A stretch of 64,000 nt of DNA from a bacterium (GTDB lineage: Bacteria; Patescibacteriota; Gracilibacteria; UBA1369; PNNO01), in assembly GCA_013824265.1 (NCBI GenBank), contig PNNO01000005.1, positions 292,692 through 356,691 of the forward strand, given 5' to 3'. Under the pieces are notes generated by a model that searched no databases, was not told the origin of the DNA, and saw only the letters and a list, made by a program, of their open reading frames with translations. Shown piece after piece: positions 7,601-16,564 of this stretch. The position numbers were made by a program, and so were the translations under genes. Within the stretch, counting starts at the first letter, position 1. Each line of letters begins with the position of its first letter.

Positions 7601-9910
7601 ATGTATACAAAACACAACTACTTTGACACTGATATTTCGCTTATTGGAGAGCGATATTTCGTGTATCAGGATGCGCCTAAGGCTAAGCAGGGGCAGACGG
7701 AGGCTCAGGAAAGTACTCAGGAAACTAAAACTGAGCCTGAAAAACAGCCTAGCTTCGAGGAAGCAAAGGCGAAATTTGATAATTTAAAATTGGTATACGG
7801 AGGGATAAAAAATGATCTTCCAAAGGATCATTCTTTTCATAATAAAATAAAAGAAATTGAGATTAAAATTAAAAATGCGGAGAAATTGAAAGAAGATAAA
7901 AAGAGGGAGATTGTTGAAGAAGTGCTAAAAGATATTGAAGAGATGCTTTCGCCGGCACAAGAGTCCGGCACTGAAACGGTAACTGAAACTCCGGAACAGA
8001 CAGCGAAAAGAATCAATGGCGTTATGAGAGAAATGGACGATAGAATTGATTTTCTTGAGGCTCGCAAAAATGTAGAGCCGGAATTTGAAGAGTTAAGCAA
8101 AGAAATTAAAAGTATTCAGGCCGAACTTGCGCAAATTCTTAAAACAAGAAAAGATCAAACGCCTGAAGGGGCAGCGAAAATAAACGAATTAATGCTTGCG
8201 TATAAGAAGGCGATGGATAGGGTTGGCGTGATATGGAACGCTCCTCCGTCAAAGCCTAAGAAAGAGCCCAAGGAAGAGCCTAAGAAAGAGGCTGAAAAAC
8301 CGGCAGATAAGCAGGATAACCCAAAGGTTGAAAATAAATCTGACAAAAAGGAAGTTGTTCCAACAGAACCAAAAGAAAAACTGGTCTTTATGTTGGGGAA
8401 AGTTCTTGATGAAGGATCAAAAGCTTTTGATAAATATAGCAAAGAAATTAAGACGTTGATTGAGTCTTTAAATATACAGCCGGGGCCGGAAGATAAAGCC
8501 GTGATTTTTGACGATTTGCCGGGAGATTTTAAAATTGCACATGTTAAATGGCCGGCTAATTCAGGCAGAAGACCGAACTTTGTTGTTTTTAAAGGCGATG
8601 AGACGATTTGTTACACTCAGGATGAAGGAAATAATAAAACAAGCCTTGTGCATGCTCAGAAACTTGGGCCAAACGAGAGGCCGGATTCTGTGGGTAGAAG
8701 GATTGCGGAAGTTGTAAAGGGGCATGCTGTTTTGCCTGAAAGACTTTCTAGAATTAATTTTAAGGGAGGAACGGATAGAATGTTTTTTGAAAGCCCAAGC
8801 GCGTTAAATGATTTTAAAAGCACGCTTCTGCTTATGGCTAAGGTAACGGATTTGAACAAGCTAAGTTGGAATGGAATTTATGAAGGAGGCAAGGAGGTGC
8901 ACTTTGCACGTTATGGAAACTCGGGTGAAGGCGTTTATAAGATAATTCTTCGAGGGGATGTTGTTTTGTATTTTGATACAAAAAATCCTAATCAAATAGG
9001 GGTTCAATCCAAAAATAAGAATGGGGAAAAAGTAACAAATTACAGAGATGCTAGTACTTTTATTTTAAGTCCAAAAGATCAGAAAAGATATGAAAGGGAA
9101 GAAGAAATACGCAAGGAACGTGAAAAAGCCCCTGCGCCACAGGTTGAGCAGGCGCCAAAGGTAGCTTCTGAAGAGGTACCCAGTGCTCCTGAAGTTGAAA
9201 ATGCGCAAGAATTTGTAAATGAAAAATATAAGTCGCTCGTTGCCAATAGCGGGAAAGATTTTATTAAAATAATAGATGGAAAAGCTGATAAAAAAGGAAT
9301 GGTTAATAAAGTTAAGATTCACGAACTTTTGAACCTTGATTCATTTGGAAATCAAGTTGTTACCGTTACAATAAAAGGGGCTCCGGGTAAACCGGAAAGG
9401 GAGGGGTACTATTGGCCCGAAGATGACACTTTTTTCGAAATTAAGGACGGGAAGCACACCACTAACAGAGTTAAATTTTACAATGGAGATACACTATCGT
9501 TTTATTCTCAGTCACTTCCGGAAGAGGATGCTGAGCCGAACAAAGATCATATAAGGGCTCGAGAAACTTTCAGTAAAATTAAAAAGCCAAAGGCAGTTCC
9601 GGCACAGACACCTGAAGTTAAGCCAGAATCAAGGGCAGAAGATTTAAGCAAAAAAGTTAAAAATCTTTCAACTGAAATAAATGAATTAGTAAGCGATTTA
9701 GACAAGACGCAAAAAGAAATAGCATCGAAAAAGACTGAAGTTGCAAAGTTAGAAGTTAGTGGCGATCCGAAATTAAAAGATGAGCAGATTAAACTACTTA
9801 CCCTTCAACGAAAAGAAAAAAGTATTTTAAGAAAGTTAGAACAACAAATACCTATTTATCAACTTGCCCAAAGGCAACTTGCTCAAGCTCAAGCTGAACA
9901 GAAATCTTAA
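7601..9910 (+). CDS. Large cytoplasmic coiled-coil protein heading the surface cluster
   Basis: 769 residues with no signal peptide or membrane helix. The N-terminal 26 residues hold NYFDTDI...VYQDAP, a pattern also seen at the start of the 613-residue protein at 40.4-42.3 kb. Then come Lys/Glu coiled coils (about 55-220), a Pro/Lys/Glu linker, a globular middle (about 260-500), a second globular segment near 560-660, and a C-terminal heptad-rich coil (LSKKVKNLSTEINELVSDL, then Gln/Ala-rich to the end). Function unknown; because it lies 5 bp before the pilin-like genes it may be their cytoplasmic partner. Confidence 0.7.
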   Translation: MYTKHNYFDTDISLIGERYFVYQDAPKAKQGQTEAQESTQETKTEPEKQPSFEEAKAKFDNLKLVYGGIKNDLPKDHSFHNKIKEIEIKIKNAEKLKEDKKREIVEEVLKDIEEMLSPAQESGTETVTETPEQTAKRINGVMREMDDRIDFLEARKNVEPEFEELSKEIKSIQAELAQILKTRKDQTPEGAAKINELMLAYKKAMDRVGVIWNAPPSKPKKEPKEEPKKEAEKPADKQDNPKVENKSDKKEVVPTEPKEKLVFMLGKVLDEGSKAFDKYSKEIKTLIESLNIQPGPEDKAVIFDDLPGDFKIAHVKWPANSGRRPNFVVFKGDETICYTQDEGNNKTSLVHAQKLGPNERPDSVGRRIAEVVKGHAVLPERLSRINFKGGTDRMFFESPSALNDFKSTLLLMAKVTDLNKLSWNGIYEGGKEVHFARYGNSGEGVYKIILRGDVVLYFDTKNPNQIGVQSKNKNGEKVTNYRDASTFILSPKDQKRYEREEEIRKEREKAPAPQVEQAPKVASEEVPSAPEVENAQEFVNEKYKSLVANSGKDFIKIIDGKADKKGMVNKVKIHELLNLDSFGNQVVTVTIKGAPGKPEREGYYWPEDDTFFEIKDGKHTTNRVKFYNGDTLSFYSQSLPEEDAEPNKDHIRARETFSKIKKPKAVPAQTPEVKPESRAEDLSKKVKNLSTEINELVSDLDKTQKEIASKKTEVAKLEVSGDPKLKDEQIKLLTLQRKEKSILRKLEQQIPIYQLAQRQLAQAQAEQKS

Positions 9911-9915
9911 CATTT

Positions 9916-11025
9916 ATGATAAAAAAACTTAAAAAAATAGGAACTTTTGTTAAGGTGATGCTTGTTACAGCTGTTGTTCTGGCTTCGTTTGCGGGTATTG
10001 CGCAGGCTCAAGTTAATGAGTCGTCGGAATCCGCGGGAACAAATGTGGAAGCTACTGCGGAAAAAGTAGGGGGAGTTAGCGATTCTGCCGAATCTCCGGA
10101 TGCTCCTTCCGGAACCACAACCACGCCAACATCAACAGGCCCGGACAACCTTGAAGGGTCCATTTACGTCCCTTTGGATACGTCGGCTTATGGGGAGTTT
10201 CCTCAGCTTTCCAGCAGTACTCCAACAGGAATGCTGGATGAATTTGTATATGGAATTATCGGAAATTTAAAGTATATGCTTGGCGCTGTAGCGATTTTCT
10301 TTCTTGTCTTGTCCGGAATAAAAATGATTATTCTTGGTGATAACGAAGAGGTTGTTACAAAGCAAAAAGTAGCTTTTGTGATGGCGCTTGTTGGGCTTGC
10401 TCTTGTCATGCTTAGTGATGAATTGGCTAAAGTTATGTCGGTTGCGTGTGTACCCGGAGAAGTGGACTGTGCCAGAGGTGGATTTTTAAAAGATCCCGGA
10501 AACATGATTCAGCAGGCAGGGCTTTTTAAACAGACAACAAGGGTTCTTATAACATTTATAAAATATTTAATAGGAAGTGTGGCATTGATATTTCTTGTTA
10601 GAAATGGCATTAGGTTCATAGCTCTTGCCGGGAATGAAGAAAGTGTCGGGCTGGATAAAAAGAACGTTGCTTTTACGTCACTTGGGCTGATTCTTATTAT
10701 CATGGCAAGTACGGTTATAGATAAAGTTCTTTATATTGTTGATATAACAAAATATTCGGTTTCCACCGGAGTTGAATCTGCGATAAGTCCTTCAAGAGGT
10801 GTTGAAGAATTGGTTGGAATTACAAATTTCATTGTGAGTTTTGTTGCCCCGGTAGCAATTCTTATGTTGATAGTTGGTGCGGTAATGTACGCTACCGCAG
10901 CCGGTAATGAAGAACAAACAAACAAAGCAAAAAAACTTATTATCCTTGCTGTTGGAGGAATGGCTATTATATATGGAGCTTTTGCTATTATAAGCACTGT
11001 GGTTTCCGGACAATTTATTCCGTAA
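9916..11025 (+). CDS. Three-module VirB2/Mbov_0395-like pilin protein A
   Basis: 369 residues with a signal peptide (LVTAVVLASFAGIAQAQ) and a Ser/Thr/Pro-rich spacer, then three copies of a membrane hairpin: helix, short polar turn rich in NEE and Lys, helix. The turns read GDNEEVVTKQK, GNEESVGLDKKN and GNEEQTNKAKK. Single hairpins of this kind are typical of the Mbov_0395 / TrbC-VirB2 pilin-like family. Three in one chain suggests a fused, covalently linked array or a membrane scaffold. Next gene 4 bp downstream has the same layout. Confidence 0.75.
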   Translation: MIKKLKKIGTFVKVMLVTAVVLASFAGIAQAQVNESSESAGTNVEATAEKVGGVSDSAESPDAPSGTTTTPTSTGPDNLEGSIYVPLDTSAYGEFPQLSSSTPTGMLDEFVYGIIGNLKYMLGAVAIFFLVLSGIKMIILGDNEEVVTKQKVAFVMALVGLALVMLSDELAKVMSVACVPGEVDCARGGFLKDPGNMIQQAGLFKQTTRVLITFIKYLIGSVALIFLVRNGIRFIALAGNEESVGLDKKNVAFTSLGLILIIMASTVIDKVLYIVDITKYSVSTGVESAISPSRGVEELVGITNFIVSFVAPVAILMLIVGAVMYATAAGNEEQTNKAKKLIILAVGGMAIIYGAFAIISTVVSGQFIP

Positions 11026-11029
11026 AATT

Positions 11030-11977
11030 ATGAAAATAAACACACATATAAAATCATTGATTATTTGCTTGGGGATAGCTTCTTTGGCTCTCCTTGTAAA
11101 GATGGGAACTGACGATCTTGCATTTGCGCAGTTTAATGAAAATTATCTTGATGATATAGAGTTTCAAACCGAACTTCCCACTTTTGATTCCAATACGCAT
11201 GCTGATGCAATTCAAAAACCGGGAGTTTCCAATATAACAAGTGCGATATTTTTCGCTCTTGATTTCATGAAATATCTTCTTGGCGCGGTAGCTGTTTTGA
11301 TAATTATAATGATAGGAATAAAGCTTATTATAGCCAGAATACACATTGATGATGTTTGGTCCAAACAAAAGGATCAATTGATTTATATAGCGACAGGTTT
11401 TATTTTGATAATGATTGCAGAGATCGTTGTTAAAGGAGTTTTTTACGGAGTGCAGGGCGAAGTGCTGGATACCGCGAGCCAGGCCCAAAAAGCCGCCGGA
11501 GTTGGGGTTGCTGAAATTAAAGGCATGGTTAGCGCCGCCCTTATAATAGCCGGAGCTTTTGCCGTTTTAATGCTTGTTATTGCAGGTGTTAAGCTTTTAA
11601 CCAGTGCAGGGAATGAAGAAGTTCAGACAAAAGTTAAAAATCAGATTACATGGATAGTCTTGGGTTTATTCTTGCTTGGAATTGCGGAATTTGCCGCCTT
11701 GGACGTAATTTTTCCAAAACAAGGATCAGAAATCCCGTCTGCCGATAATGCAAAAAAACTCATTAAGGATGTTACGAACTTTGCGTCCGCTTTTGTGAGT
11801 ATATGCGCTTTGATATTCTCAATTTACGGCGGATATTTGTATGTTGTTGCGGCCGGAAATGAAGAACAGGCAACAAAGGCAAAAAAAATACTTATCGGTT
11901 CGGTAATCGCGATAGTTATTGGGCTTGGAGCATTTGCAATTGTAAACACAGTTATACAACTTGAGCCCGGAGTTTAG
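11030..11977 (+). CDS. Three-module VirB2/Mbov_0395-like pilin protein B
   Basis: 315 residues. A hydrophobic N-terminal signal (SLIICLGIASLALLVKMG) is followed by three helix-turn-helix membrane hairpins whose turns read ARIHIDDVWSKQKD (degenerate), SAGNEEVQTKVKNQ and AAGNEEQATKAKK. The third ends with VNTVIQLEPGV, like the matching hairpin in the 1488-residue protein downstream. It is a paralog of the previous gene, 4 bp away, and almost certainly co-transcribed with it. Likely an integral cell-envelope component; assembly into a filament is inference. Confidence 0.75.
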   Translation: MKINTHIKSLIICLGIASLALLVKMGTDDLAFAQFNENYLDDIEFQTELPTFDSNTHADAIQKPGVSNITSAIFFALDFMKYLLGAVAVLIIIMIGIKLIIARIHIDDVWSKQKDQLIYIATGFILIMIAEIVVKGVFYGVQGEVLDTASQAQKAAGVGVAEIKGMVSAALIIAGAFAVLMLVIAGVKLLTSAGNEEVQTKVKNQITWIVLGLFLLGIAEFAALDVIFPKQGSEIPSADNAKKLIKDVTNFASAFVSICALIFSIYGGYLYVVAAGNEEQATKAKKILIGSVIAIVIGLGAFAIVNTVIQLEPGV

Positions 11978-12018
11978 AGTGACAAAGGAGAGTGACGATA
12001 ATAGGGACGTAAACCCCT

Positions 12019-12046
12019 TTTAAAAAATGCCAAATTTTGGTATAAT
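12019..12046 (+). promoter_or_regulatory. Promoter before the giant PKD gene
   Basis: TTTAAA, 16 bp, TATAAT, 33 bp before the ATG at 12080. The -10 context GGTATAAT recurs in the promoter at 19269-19297. Confidence 0.55.
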
Positions 12047-12079
12047 ATAAAGAAAAATAAACATAAAAATATACACGCC

Positions 12080-15000
12080 ATGACTACAATAAAAAAACTA
12101 AATAAGACCCTGGTAATAGGGCTTCTAGCAAGCTTAATTACTGCTTTGTTCGTATTTGCTCCCACCGCCTCGGCGGATCTTTGTGCGGAGCTTTCCGAAA
12201 ATTCCGGCGGATTTTTTAGCTGCGGATCGGAGGACGTGACAACATTTACGCAATTTCAGGGAGGGCTTCAGCCACCTAGCGAAGAAGGATATGATCCAAC
12301 ATTAACGCAGGAAACAAATCTTAGAGACTACATAGTTAATGTGGTTAATTTTGCGCTTGGATTTCTTGGGCTTATAGCTGTAGTAATGGTTATTTACGGT
12401 GGTTTTCTTTATGTAATCGCCGCCGGAGAAGAAGAACAAACAACAAAAGGAAAGAAGAGTATTATGTATGCGATTATAGGTATAGTTATCATTCTTATTT
12501 CATTTGCGTTGGTTAACACCGTGATTAAGGGCGCCGGAAAAGGCACCGACATTGGTGTTGATACCGGACAGCTTTCAGGAAGCGCGGAAGAACTTACAGG
12601 TGATCAGTCTCAGGAAGTTCAGAGACTTTTCTTCCTTGCTGCCAGCAATGTTGAAAGGGCCGCAAAAGATCTTGCGACAAAATATACTCACTTTGTTGAT
12701 GTTCAGGATGCGATTACTGACTTAAGGTCAACTCCGTCCGTAACAAGGGCTGAACAGCTGCATGTTTATCTTGCCGATGTTAAGAGGGCTCTTGGAAATA
12801 TTATAAGCGCTTCCGGAGAATTAAGCAGAACCGCTGAGGCGGCAAAAAATGTTTCGGATTATGTGGATTTTTTCTTAAGACAATCACAGGAGCAACTAAC
12901 GGCTGAATGGTCTACATGGTGGACTGATCAAAGCGATGAACTTCAGGCTGATATAGAAAGCTACTTTACCGAGGCCGGTGCTGAAGGTGAAAGTATTTGG
13001 AGAGCAAATATGCTTGATTTTACTGATAGCATACAAGAAGTTATTGATGATTTGGCTGAATTGAAAAAACAAATTGAAGACTCAGGCCTTGTTACAACGG
13101 CTGAAACTGATTTTGGTACGGCGTATGAAAGAGCCATATCCGCACTTGAAAATGTTAAGCCAAAGGGACTTAGCGCTCCAACAAATCAAAAAGTTGTTGA
13201 TGCTCTTCAGGCATTAAGCGATTTGCATACTGTTGTGCAGAATATCCAGTTTGTGGCTGCGGTTATTACAACCGATGCAGATGAAGGAAACGCGCCATTG
13301 ATAGTTAACTTTGATGCTCTTAAGTCGGCCAGACCTGATTTTGAAAGCGTTAAGGAAGCTGATATAACATGGGATTTTGGTGACGGAAGTACCGTTTCCG
13401 GAAAATTCGCAACTTCACATGTTTATAGAAAAACAGGAAGTTATATAGCAAAGTTAAACATAAAAGGTGACTCGGCCAAAGGAATTGCGTCCGGAGTTGC
13501 TTATAAAAATATTACAATCCAGCCACCGGCCTCGCAGATTAATTTGAAGGTTTCGGTTGGCGACAGAAGTCTTGGATATTTAAGTTCTTATAAAGACGGA
13601 TTCCTTGTTGTTGATAAAAACAGACTTAACGTTACTTTAACGGAAGCTCGCGAAAGCGGCATAACTTTTGACGCTTCGGAGAGCCGAGGAGGATACCAGA
13701 CCGATCAGGCTCAAGAGGCCGGTGAGACTTATATCCAGACAATTTCGTGGACATTTGGAGACGCAAGCGATCGAATATATGGAGAAATGGTTGCACAGGA
13801 TGTACAAACTCACTATTACGGAGAAGAAGGAACATATCCGGTTATTGTGGAAGTAACCGATTCAAGAGGGGTGAGTGATAGAAAAGTGATTGAAGTAATT
13901 GTTGATTCTCCCGCAGCCCGAATTGATGTTAATCCGGGAACACAGGTTTATATCAACGAAGATGTAAGTTTTGATGCCGGAAGGTCAACCAGCGATGGCG
14001 GCCAGATTGTGGCTTATGATTGGAGCATACAAAACAATCAGCTTAAATATTCCGCTGAGGAATCTGCTGATAGTTTTACAAAAAACTTTGAGAAACCGGG
14101 GACTTACAATGTTAATTTAAAAATAACCGATAATCTTGGTTCGGCTGCAATAGATACTGTCGTGCTTTCCGTTAAGTCGGAGGCGCCAAAGGCTCAATTC
14201 GCCTATAGTGTTCCGGATTCCAGTAAGCCACATGTGTTCATGTTGGATGGAACAAAGAGCATTGATCCGGATGGAGACATTCAGAATGGATCTTACAGCT
14301 ATACCTGGAAAATAAATGCAGTAGATAAAGATTATGATTTCTACGATCCGGAAACCGGAAAGGTTGATCCTGACGGAGCTTCAAAAGCAAGGACATATAT
14401 TAAATTTTACAGAACCGGAGAGTATAGCGTTTCTCTCCAGGTAAATGATTTAACTGAACCTGAAAATCCGGGTATTCCAAGCGTTCAAACTATGCTTGTT
14501 TCAAGTATTCTTGATGTTACTTTTGGTACGATTGATACATCGGCTGCCATTCTGGATTCAAACAATGAAGCCAAATTGTCTTTTACCGGATATACGGAAA
14601 ATGGCGTTGGATACGAATGGGAATTCGGTGATGAATCAGATCCTGTGCCGGGTGATATGATTGGCGGAAAAACCGAAGTTACGCATACATACACGCAGGC
14701 AGGTTCATATGACGTTAGATTGACTGTTTTTGATAGAGAGGATAACGAAAATTCAATCATAAGAAGAATTACAATAGGCGAGGCTGACACACCTATCGCC
14801 GTTATAAACGCTTCCGTTGATGGTGTTGAAATATACGACTTTACAGAGCCGGTTGTAGTTAACAGAAAATCAGTTGTTTCGTTTAGCGCGGCTCAATCAT
14901 TAAATAGAGACGGAACAGGAAGAAGACTTGGTTATCAGTGGAGTTTTGGCGATACAAAACAATCAACGGACAGAGATGCTACACATGTTTATAGTGATCT

Positions 15001-16546
15001 TAGCCCGGTTGATCCCGGATATTACACGGTTACATTAAAAGTTCTTGATAAGAATGACCTTACAAGAACCTCAAGCACTTCAATTATGATAGATGTGGAA
15101 GGGGAGCTTCCAACTCTTCAGGCGTTTACCGCTATTCCACAACAAAGTGAAATGACAACTCCGGTTAGGGTTAAATTGGACGCCATTGGCTCAAAAGATC
15201 CTGATGGCAAGATTGTTAAATATCTATGGTGGTATTACAACGTAAAAGATCCGCTTCTTCCAATTGGGCATACAATTACCCAGTCTCCGCAAGCTTACGT
15301 GACAATTGGTACACGTGGCATTACGGGAGAAGAAACCGAATATAAATTTGAATTACAAATGACGGATCAGGAGAACTTTACCGTTAACGCAAGTGATGTG
15401 TTGGCGGAAAATACACTGCCGTCAATTACCGTTGTTAACGGGCCTAACGATGTTCCCGTTTCTCAGTTTACGGTTGATAAGACAAGTATAATGGTTGGTG
15501 AAACGGTTAATTTCACAAGCAGTTCATATGACCCCGATGGAAAGATAGTTAAGTACATATGGGATTTTGAGGGAGATGGATTTGGAAATAACAAAGAAAC
15601 AAGCCTTTCCACAATTGCATACACTTATGATTCAGCTGCGCGAGAGGGAGTTAACGTTAGACTTAAAGTTATAGATGACAGTTTTGCGGAATCAATATCT
15701 ATGCCGATAAAAGTTTATGTCGATTCTGAAGCCCAGGCTCCGGTTGCGTCATTTAAATACGTACAGGGAGACGGATTTAAGATGATATTTGAAGATATTT
15801 CTACGGTAGACACGGAGAATGGCTCTCAAATAGTCAGCTACAATTGGGATTTTGATGTTAACTCTAAGGAGACCACTTTAGATTCCGAGGAAAAGAATCC
15901 CGAGTTTACTTACCCAATTGCCGGCGTTTATAGAGCTAAATTAATAATAGAGGATAACCTTGGAAATAAATCGGAGGTTATAAGATTTGTTAATGTTAAG
16001 CCAACGGTTTCTGAAGCTGAAACCAATGCCGACTTGACCGATTTGACTGACGAGGGGCTTGATGAAGGCCTTGATTCGGACATTGAGGTTGAGCTTGAGG
16101 CTAATTTTGAAACAATCCCGGAACCAAGCATATACGACGGAATGATTCATTTAACCGGCGAATTTGATGAAGTTAGTTTTGATTTTAGTCCTTCGACCGG
16201 AAATATAGAAAAATTTGTTTTCGATAACAATATATATGTTGATTCGGACAAAAACGGACGAAAGGCTGACGACACAGATTATCAGACAAAAACTCCGGGT
16301 ATTTATACGACGACTTTTAATCCTGAGGCTGAAAGAACAAAAGTAAGACTTACGGTGTATGATAAAAATGGAAATGTTGATATTGCGGAAATTCGAATTA
16401 TATTTGATGAAGACGGTAGCGATTTGCAGGCAAATTTATTGCAAGCTATAAACCAAAAAGGGATTCCGGCAATGCTTGTAAGTGTAGTGTTATTTGCTAT
16501 AGTTTCTTTAAGTTTATATTTACATTCTCTCCGTCTGGAAGAATAA
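12080..16546 (+). CDS. Giant PKD-repeat protein with one pilin-like hairpin
   Basis: 1488 residues. N-terminal signal (VIGLLASLITALFVFAPTASA), a short Cys-containing stretch, then one VirB2-like hairpin (about 88-150) with turn AAGEEEQTTKGKK, homologous to those in the two preceding proteins. A helical region (about 180-390) leads into roughly ten PKD/Ig-like domains (about 400-1440), shown by repeats of WDFGDGS, WTFGDAS, WEFGDES, WSFGDT and DPDGKIVKY followed by HxYxxxGxYxVxLxV strands. One membrane helix (AMLVSVVLFAIVSLSLYL) closes the chain. PKD domains typically mediate adhesion, so a long envelope-anchored adhesin is likely. Confidence 0.8.
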   Translation: MTTIKKLNKTLVIGLLASLITALFVFAPTASADLCAELSENSGGFFSCGSEDVTTFTQFQGGLQPPSEEGYDPTLTQETNLRDYIVNVVNFALGFLGLIAVVMVIYGGFLYVIAAGEEEQTTKGKKSIMYAIIGIVIILISFALVNTVIKGAGKGTDIGVDTGQLSGSAEELTGDQSQEVQRLFFLAASNVERAAKDLATKYTHFVDVQDAITDLRSTPSVTRAEQLHVYLADVKRALGNIISASGELSRTAEAAKNVSDYVDFFLRQSQEQLTAEWSTWWTDQSDELQADIESYFTEAGAEGESIWRANMLDFTDSIQEVIDDLAELKKQIEDSGLVTTAETDFGTAYERAISALENVKPKGLSAPTNQKVVDALQALSDLHTVVQNIQFVAAVITTDADEGNAPLIVNFDALKSARPDFESVKEADITWDFGDGSTVSGKFATSHVYRKTGSYIAKLNIKGDSAKGIASGVAYKNITIQPPASQINLKVSVGDRSLGYLSSYKDGFLVVDKNRLNVTLTEARESGITFDASESRGGYQTDQAQEAGETYIQTISWTFGDASDRIYGEMVAQDVQTHYYGEEGTYPVIVEVTDSRGVSDRKVIEVIVDSPAARIDVNPGTQVYINEDVSFDAGRSTSDGGQIVAYDWSIQNNQLKYSAEESADSFTKNFEKPGTYNVNLKITDNLGSAAIDTVVLSVKSEAPKAQFAYSVPDSSKPHVFMLDGTKSIDPDGDIQNGSYSYTWKINAVDKDYDFYDPETGKVDPDGASKARTYIKFYRTGEYSVSLQVNDLTEPENPGIPSVQTMLVSSILDVTFGTIDTSAAILDSNNEAKLSFTGYTENGVGYEWEFGDESDPVPGDMIGGKTEVTHTYTQAGSYDVRLTVFDREDNENSIIRRITIGEADTPIAVINASVDGVEIYDFTEPVVVNRKSVVSFSAAQSLNRDGTGRRLGYQWSFGDTKQSTDRDATHVYSDLSPVDPGYYTVTLKVLDKNDLTRTSSTSIMIDVEGELPTLQAFTAIPQQSEMTTPVRVKLDAIGSKDPDGKIVKYLWWYYNVKDPLLPIGHTITQSPQAYVTIGTRGITGEETEYKFELQMTDQENFTVNASDVLAENTLPSITVVNGPNDVPVSQFTVDKTSIMVGETVNFTSSSYDPDGKIVKYIWDFEGDGFGNNKETSLSTIAYTYDSAAREGVNVRLKVIDDSFAESISMPIKVYVDSEAQAPVASFKYVQGDGFKMIFEDISTVDTENGSQIVSYNWDFDVNSKETTLDSEEKNPEFTYPIAGVYRAKLIIEDNLGNKSEVIRFVNVKPTVSEAETNADLTDLTDEGLDEGLDSDIEVELEANFETIPEPSIYDGMIHLTGEFDEVSFDFSPSTGNIEKFVFDNNIYVDSDKNGRKADDTDYQTKTPGIYTTTFNPEAERTKVRLTVYDKNGNVDIAEIRIIFDEDGSDLQANLLQAINQKGIPAMLVSVVLFAIVSLSLYLHSLRLEE

Positions 16547-16564
16547 AAAAATAATCAATAAAAT